A stretch of DNA of 64,000 nucleotides, taken from positions 1,954,506 to 2,018,505 of the forward strand of contig NZ_AP025493.1 of the NCBI RefSeq assembly GCF_024347515.1, in the 5' to 3' direction. Below, in pieces: positions 59,651-64,000 of the stretch. Under the pieces are notes generated by a model, which had not been told where the DNA came from, did not search any database, and saw nothing but the letters and a program-made list of their open reading frames with translations. The stretch comes from Vibrio gigantis (GTDB lineage: Bacteria; Pseudomonadota; Gammaproteobacteria; Enterobacterales; Vibrionaceae). Made by a program: the position numbers and the translations under genes. How positions within the stretch are numbered: position 1 is the first letter of the stretch; every line of letters starts with the position of its first letter.

Positions 59651-61152
59651 GCTGCGTCCTCGTTGATCTTTTTACCGACCGCACACGCCAGTAATAATTC
59701 TTGGTTTGCTTCTTTAGCATCAAATTCACCGCTTACACGGCCTTCATGCATCACCATGATGCGGTCACTCATTCCTAACACTTCTGGCATTTCAGATGAG
59801 ACTAAAATAATGCTCATGCCGTCGGCTTTAAATTTATTAATGAGTTGGTAAATCTCTTTCTTGGCACCGACATCGACACCACGCGTTGGCTCGTCGAGAA
59901 TCAGTACTTTTGGTTTGGTCATCAATCCCTTAGCGATAGCCACTTTCTGCTGGTTACCACCAGAAAGGTTGCCAATAATTTGCTCGCGAGTTGGGGTTTT
60001 GATGTTGAATAGCTTGATGAAGTCATCCACCGCGATCACTTCGTCTTTATGTTGGATTTGACCGCTTTTAGTTAGTAGGTCAAGTGAACATAGCGACATG
60101 TTTTCTTTTACTGAAAGGCCGAGAACTAAGCCATCGCCTTTACGATCTTCAGAGATGTAAGCAATGCCATTGGCCAAGCCATCTCTCGGGCTGACAGGGT
60201 TGATGGTTTTGTTTTCTAGGTTGATGACGCCACGCTCACTTGGAAGTGCACCGTAAATCACCTTCATCAGTTCGGTACGACCTGCGCCCATCAGTCCTGA
60301 TACTCCCAGGATTTCACCGCGTTTTAGCGTAAAGCTCACATCGTGAACACCAGAACCGGTCAAGCCGATGACCTCAAGGCAGGTTTCACCGTGGCTTTGT
60401 CCGATACGTGGATATTGTTCGTCTAGCTTACGGCCAACCATCATTTCAATCAGGCCATCTTCGTCGGTGTCTTTTACTTCACACTGACCGATGAACTTAC
60501 CGTCACGAAGTACGGTGATGTCGTCACAAATCTCAAAGATCTCTTTCAAACGGTGAGAGATGTAAACAATGCCACAGCCTTCAGAACGCAATTCGTTAAT
60601 GACCTTAAACAGAGATTCAGTTTCGGTATCGGTTAGCGCATCGGTCGGCTCATCCATGATGATGACCTTAGACTCAAACGATAGGGCTTTCGCGATCTCT
60701 ACCATTTGTTGCTCACCAAGACTCAGTTGCCCTAAAGGTGTTTTCGAACTGTGTTTCACATTTAGGCGTTTCAGTAGCTTGTCGGCTTCTTGATACATCT
60801 CGTTCCACAAGATGCGACCCATGGTGCTCGTGATCTCACGACCTAAGAAGATGTTCTCGGCGATGGTTAACTCAGGGATTAGATTCAGTTCTTGGTGAAT
60901 GATGCTAATGCCAGCTTGTTGAGAATCACGCGGCCCTTTAAATGCTGCAGGTTTTCCTTGGTAGGCGATAGTACCGCCGTCCAAGTGATAGATACCCGTA
61001 AGCACTTTCATGAGTGTTGATTTACCCGCACCGTTTTCACCCATTAACGCCATTACGCGTCCTGGATAAACGTTGAGGCTGGCCTTATCCAGTGCTTTCA
61101 CACCAGGGAAGGCTTTCTCAATTGAGCTAAGTTCTAAAATGGCTTGAGTCAT
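59647..61152 (-). CDS. rbsA: Ribose ABC transporter ATP-binding protein
   Basis: 501 residues with two ABC domains. The first has Walker A GENGAGKST (about 36-44), signature LSLGEQQMVEIAKAL and Walker B VIIMDEPTDAL. The second has the degenerate Walker A GLMGAGRTE usual for the second half of RbsA, signature LSGGNQQKVAIAKGL and Walker B VLILDEPTRGVD. It powers ribose uptake with RbsC and RbsB. It lies between rbsD, about 100 bases upstream, and rbsC. Confidence 0.96.
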   Translation of the reverse strand: MTQAILELSSIEKAFPGVKALDKASLNVYPGRVMALMGENGAGKSTLMKVLTGIYHLDGGTIAYQGKPAAFKGPRDSQQAGISIIHQELNLIPELTIAENIFLGREITSTMGRILWNEMYQEADKLLKRLNVKHSSKTPLGQLSLGEQQMVEIAKALSFESKVIIMDEPTDALTDTETESLFKVINELRSEGCGIVYISHRLKEIFEICDDITVLRDGKFIGQCEVKDTDEDGLIEMMVGRKLDEQYPRIGQSHGETCLEVIGLTGSGVHDVSFTLKRGEILGVSGLMGAGRTELMKVIYGALPSERGVINLENKTINPVSPRDGLANGIAYISEDRKGDGLVLGLSVKENMSLCSLDLLTKSGQIQHKDEVIAVDDFIKLFNIKTPTREQIIGNLSGGNQQKVAIAKGLMTKPKVLILDEPTRGVDVGAKKEIYQLINKFKADGMSIILVSSEMPEVLGMSDRIMVMHEGRVSGEFDAKEANQELLLACAVGKKINEDAA

Positions 61153-61255
61153 GTCGGTTCCTTTACTCGGGGCCAGTTGTATTTGGTTGTGTCTGTGTTT
61201 GGTTCAGTGCTAGCACTGACTGTCGTTACGCTTAGGCTCAAACACTGAGCTTGAG

Positions 61256-61675
61256 TTAAAACGTTACGCCAGCTTGGAAAATAACATTTGCGTATGGCGT
61301 GCATTCGCCGGTGCGAATCACTGCGCGGCTTTCGTGTGTGCGTTGCTTAAACTCTTCATGAGTGATGTAAGTAATCGAAAGCGATTTGCCACAACGAACT
61401 TCTTCTGTCTTGATCAAGTCAATCAGTGCTGCGTGGTGTTCTGGGCTTACTTTCGCAAACTCTTCTGCAATCACAACGCCTTCAATTTGAGATTCATCTA
61501 ATAGGGTTTTTACTGTTTGTTGAAAGCTCGGTACACCATGAGTTAGTGCAAGATCAATGCGAGTTACGTGGTCTGGAATCGGTAAACCCGCGTCACAAAT
61601 CGTGATTTCGTCTGTGTGGCCAAGAGTCGCCACTAAGTAAGAGAGTTCAGAGTTTATTAGAGTACTTTTTTTCAT
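61256..61675 (-). CDS. rbsD: D-ribose pyranase
   Basis: 139 residues from the ATG at 61675, the standard length. The family start is LINSELSYLVATLGHTDEI with the catalytic histidine, followed by ICDAGLPIP. Near the C terminus lies the RTGECTPYANVIFQAGV signature. It converts beta-pyranose ribose to the furanose form that ribokinase accepts. It is the first gene of the operon, with two RbsR operators upstream. Confidence 0.96.
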   Translation of the reverse strand: MKKSTLINSELSYLVATLGHTDEITICDAGLPIPDHVTRIDLALTHGVPSFQQTVKTLLDESQIEGVVIAEEFAKVSPEHHAALIDLIKTEEVRCGKSLSITYITHEEFKQRTHESRAVIRTGECTPYANVIFQAGVTF

Positions 61676-61731
61676 ATCACGACCTATCGAAAAATAACGC
61701 TTGATGGGTTGAGAACAACTCAAGAAAAGCC

Positions 61732-61747
61732 ATCGAAACGTTTCGAT
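61732..61747. promoter_or_regulatory. RbsR operator, proximal
   Basis: The perfect 16-bp palindrome ATCGAAACGTTTCGAT lies 57 bases upstream of the rbsD start, within the expected promoter zone. It matches the LacI-family CG-centred operator pattern. Confidence 0.88.
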
Positions 61748-61809
61748 AGTGATAATAGTGTCTGATTTATCATTTGCACGTTTGATTGTTTTAGAGTGTG
61801 ATAACGATC

Positions 61810-61825
61810 ATCGAAACGTTTCGAT
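61810..61825. promoter_or_regulatory. RbsR operator, distal
   Basis: A second exact copy of ATCGAAACGTTTCGAT, extended to 18 bp by outer C and G. Centres are 78 bases apart, close to 7.5 helical turns, so looping or cooperative binding is possible. Confidence 0.85.
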
Positions 61826-61875
61826 GGGGTGTTTTTTGGTGATCTCAGTCAACGCTATTGATTGCATAAATTGGG

Positions 61876-62190
61876 CTACGTGGGTTCAATTGATAGCACA
61901 TAGCCAAACTTGCTGATGGTTAGTATCTGGACATTTGTTGTTCTCAATCGCACAAAGACATTGCGTAGGTTATAGACGACGTTTGCAAGGGCGTGAGGTG
62001 ACGAGAGATGCCCGTCCCAACAGACATCAACAATATGCTCTCTTGAAATTGGCCTTCCCACGTTTTCCATCAGTAAGCAGAGCACTGCTAATAGGTGAGG
62101 GCGCAAGATGATTTTGTTTCCTTGTTGATTGGTAATTGTTCGAGAGTCGATATCAATGGTTAAGCCGTTGAAGTCTATTGTGTGGTTCAT
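61876..62190 (-). CDS. Stand-alone OmpR/PhoB-type winged-helix DNA-binding protein
   Basis: 104 residues forming only a Trans_reg_C winged helix. Visible are the N-terminal beta-strands (GLTIDIDSRTITNQQGNKI), the LRPHLLAVLCLLMENVGRPISREHIV helices, and the recognition region SSPHALANVVYNLRNVF with the closing wing (TISKFGYVLSI). No receiver domain, membrane helix or sensor is attached, unlike ToxR/CadC or response regulators. Targets unknown; the neighbouring divergent outer-membrane protein gene is one candidate. Confidence 0.8.
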   Translation of the reverse strand: MNHTIDFNGLTIDIDSRTITNQQGNKIILRPHLLAVLCLLMENVGRPISREHIVDVCWDGHLSSPHALANVVYNLRNVFVRLRTTNVQILTISKFGYVLSIEPT

Positions 62191-62566
62191 CGTGTTTTCT
62201 ATTCGTTTTATTCTGAATGGTGGAGAGTGGTCAAAGCGCAGGATTATGCAAAATCACACCACGCTTGAAAGTAAGCCTGCGTAAGCTCACGAGAATAAAA
62301 TCTAAAAATGGGATGGTTTGAAAATTAGAGGGGAAGCTTAATGTTGAACTGCTAGTTTTTTATTTCTCGCTTATTCAGTGAGTTAATAGGTTTTTACTGG
62401 TTGTGTTGGCTGAAGTTACAAAGTGATTATATTTTTATTTATTTTTTTGTCTTCTGTGAGATTAACCTGCTTGCCAATTCGACGGGGTGTCGGATAACTC
62501 TAACAAGATTGTGCAGCATAGGAAGGCGTAACAATCTTGATTTGCACTAAGTAAGGTCAAGCAGTA
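62191..62566. promoter_or_regulatory. Divergent region with 5' hairpin before outer-membrane protein gene
   Basis: About 375 bases without a gene. CAAGATTGT at 62504 pairs exactly with ACAATCTTG at 62531, so a hairpin forms in the probable leader of the outer-membrane protein gene, ending 27 bases before its start. The rest is AT-rich and holds no recognisable site. Confidence 0.45.
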
Positions 62567-63187
62567 ATGAACAACAAATTTATTCTAAGCATCGCGATGA
62601 TGTCAGCATTTGCAGCAAACAACGTAATGGCTGCAGACAGTGGTTTCTATCTAGGCGGCGCAATTGGTACATCTGGTGTAGACGACGGTGGCATGTTTGA
62701 TTCTGTAAGTGTCCCAGTTAGTTTTGAAGCAGAAGACAACACCTATCGTTTGATTGCAGGTTACAAATTTAATCGAATCGTCGCTATTGAAGCGCAATAC
62801 ACGGACTTTGGCGATGTAGTTGCTAAATCTCCAGGTCGAAACGATGGCTTCACTTGGACACCTCAGATCTTTTCGGTAACGGCTAACCTTGGCTACACGT
62901 TTGATAATGGTGTTCGTCCATTTGGTACTATTGGCTTATCGAGCGTTGATCTAGACATGAAGTTTGCAGATGGCTCTCGCCCTTCAGGAAATGGTTTTGA
63001 TGATTCGGGAGATGGCATCCGTATGGGGGTTGGTGTTGAATATACGCCACCTGCAATGTCTTCGTTGAGCTTTCGCCTAGCATACGAAGCTGATGCTTTT
63101 GACATCGAAGATTACGACAACGGCCACAAGACAGAAAAAACCATTGTTTTGGACTCGTTCTACCTAGGCGCAATGTACACATTCTAA
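62567..63187 (+). CDS. Outer-membrane beta-barrel protein (OmpA-like barrel)
   Basis: 206 residues. A signal peptide ends at VMA before ADSGFYLGGAIG. The mature part alternates hydrophobic and polar residues in about eight strands: GFYLGGAIGTSG, YRLIAGYKFNRIVAIEAQYTDFG, FSVTANLGYTF, PFGTIGLSSV, RMGVGVEYTP, SFRLAYEADAF. It ends in aromatic LGAMYTF, the outer-membrane assembly signal. Small barrels of this type serve as structural, adhesion or minor pore proteins. Own terminator downstream. Confidence 0.85.
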   Translation: MNNKFILSIAMMSAFAANNVMAADSGFYLGGAIGTSGVDDGGMFDSVSVPVSFEAEDNTYRLIAGYKFNRIVAIEAQYTDFGDVVAKSPGRNDGFTWTPQIFSVTANLGYTFDNGVRPFGTIGLSSVDLDMKFADGSRPSGNGFDDSGDGIRMGVGVEYTPPAMSSLSFRLAYEADAFDIEDYDNGHKTEKTIVLDSFYLGAMYTF

Positions 63188-63261
63188 GTTTCGCACTTTG
63201 CTCAACGGTAAATCGGTTCTAAATGGGGCGTCGGTTGGCTCAACCCGTTTGGCTAAAGTGG

Positions 63262-63292
63262 AAAGCCGCAGTATTTAACTGCGGCTTTTTTA
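63262..63292 (+). terminator. Terminator after outer-membrane protein gene
   Basis: AAAGCCGCAGT pairs with ACTGCGGCTTT around ATTTA, then a T run. Confidence 0.93.
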
Positions 63293-63341
63293 TATCGAGA
63301 TCGGACGAAACGTTTGATTAAAGCGAACCGTAATCCGGCAG

Positions 63342-64000
63342 TTAAGCTTCACGAATATGGGCGGTTACAGCAACGATGGCATGGTCCGTACTGAATTGGT
63401 CGTGTTCGAAGCTTGGATTAATTAGGTGATGGTCTAACACTGTGTAGCTAGAGATCTCCATTAGGCTTGAAGAATTCTGACAATCGAACTCGTTCGACAT
63501 CAAAATGTAGTCGAGTACAGACCCCGAAGCGCCGTAGTAATGGGTTGGTTTACGCTGCTCAAGCAAGTCTTCTTCGTGCAGTTGATGATAAAGATCCCAA
63601 CTGTCTTTTAAGCGAAAGTGGGACAGCCAATGCTTACTGTTTTCGTCTCTGTTGATTGAGTAACTCAACAGCCCTTTAAATTCATCATTAAACAGAGGCT
63701 TATTAAAGTCACCCATCAATACGACAGGTTGATCAGTCAGATGGCGTTGATTGGTGATGTATTGATGCAACATCTGAGCTTCTAGACCGCGTTGGACACT
63801 TGATAGCCAAGAGCCAAGTTGTTCTTGGTGGAAGCGAATGAGCGTGTCACTTTGTGGTTTTTCACCTTGCTGGGCGTTGTCTGCATCGACAGGTTCTGCC
63901 TTTGGTTCTGTTGGACGTTGTGATTTGAAGTGCACGACATAACAGTCGGTTGAACCTAAATGGGGTAACGTAATCGTTGCGTGAACAGGTGTTCTGTTGA
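63342..64000 (-). CDS. Endonuclease/exonuclease/phosphatase family protein, C-terminal part
   Basis: The gene enters from beyond the right edge; about 218 codons to the stop are visible. The EEP fold is shown by the strand CYVVHFKSQR, the motif PVVLMGDFNKPL with catalytic Asp and Asn, the LDYILMSNEF segment, and the closing FSTDHAIVAVTA with the SDH-type catalytic aspartate and histidine (here TDH). A polar insert rich in Glu, Pro and Gln lies between the first strand and the GDFN motif. It may be a secreted or cytosolic phosphodiesterase; the missing N terminus would decide. Confidence 0.85.
   Translation of the reverse strand, partial: NRTPVHATITLPHLGSTDCYVVHFKSQRPTEPKAEPVDADNAQQGEKPQSDTLIRFHQEQLGSWLSSVQRGLEAQMLHQYITNQRHLTDQPVVLMGDFNKPLFNDEFKGLLSYSINRDENSKHWLSHFRLKDSWDLYHQLHEEDLLEQRKPTHYYGASGSVLDYILMSNEFDCQNSSSLMEISSYTVLDHHLINPSFEHDQFSTDHAIVAVTAHIREA

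Noticed and set aside
1..64000. CRISPR arrays, tRNA or rRNA genes, prophage
   Set aside because: No regularly spaced short direct repeats, cloverleaf-type sequences or phage structural genes were seen; the repeats found are attC sites, IS copies, one minisatellite and one palindromic element.

Overview
The window looks like a Vibrio chromosome, most likely from the Splendidus clade. The support is the set of vibrio-type neighbours (yghU, fruBKA with divergent cra, nirBD-nitrate transporter-PP2C/kinase, rbsDACBK-rbsR), operators of gamma-proteobacterial type (Cra, RbsR, Zur-like), and a block of Vibrio-repeat-type attC sites. No rRNA, tRNA or CRISPR array was seen. Species assignment is inference; nothing in the window proves it.

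Region 1 (1-6.4 kb): the 5' end of a yajD-like HNH gene, a YghU-type glutathione transferase, a type II NADH dehydrogenase, then a zinc locus (His-rich outer-membrane protein, TroA-like binding protein, ABC-3 permease) behind a Zur-like operator and without an ATPase gene, then a DOPA-dioxygenase-like protein. Region 2 (6.5-16.7 kb): a small membrane protein; a leftward operon of periplasmic protein, sterol-desaturase-type hydroxylase, response regulator and histidine kinase; and a rightward operon of a solitary ABC membrane domain, RND adaptor, RND pump and AraC/GyrI-type regulator, its genes overlapping by a few bases. Region 3 (16.7-22.1 kb): the fructose PTS operon fruBKA and divergent cra with three Cra palindromes between them. 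Region 4 (22.1-32.8 kb): nitrate assimilation. nirB, nirD, a NarK/NasA transporter and a PP2C-Ser/Thr kinase fusion run leftward; the molybdopterin nitrate reductase runs rightward. Two small unknown genes follow.

Region 5 (about 32.8-46.9 kb) is the accessory part. It is a cluster of integron cassettes with about eight recognisable attC sites and no integrase in the window (a CALIN-type array, complete on both sides). Cargo includes a RelA/SpoT-type alarmone synthetase-like protein, a PD-(D/E)xK-SIR2 fusion, an HNH endonuclease with a putative modified-DNA-reading domain, two membrane-anchored unknowns, a gene broken by one in-frame stop and other unknowns. Several resemble anti-phage effectors. 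Three copies of a 1363-bp IS110-family (IS1111-group) element, with no difference seen, sit at the same point of three attC sites in the same orientation. A 1267-bp IS3-family element interrupts a fourth attC, and a decayed IS110-type transposase lies between two others. The non-coding end of the IS1111-type element carries short matches to both sides of its own insertion junction, as expected for a guide RNA.

Region 6 (46.9-55.2 kb): a MerR regulator with its 19-bp-spacer target promoter in front of a carboxymuconolactone-decarboxylase-like gene, a DoxX-like protein, a lipoprotein, a DMT exporter with a divergent LysR regulator, an EAL phosphodiesterase, a membrane protein, an LprI-like protein and a nitrilase-family hydrolase. 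Region 7 (55.2-61.9 kb): the complete ribose operon rbsDACBK-rbsR with two perfect RbsR-type palindromes upstream. Region 8 (61.9-64 kb): a stand-alone winged-helix regulator, an outer-membrane beta-barrel protein and the 3' part of an endonuclease/exonuclease/phosphatase-family gene.
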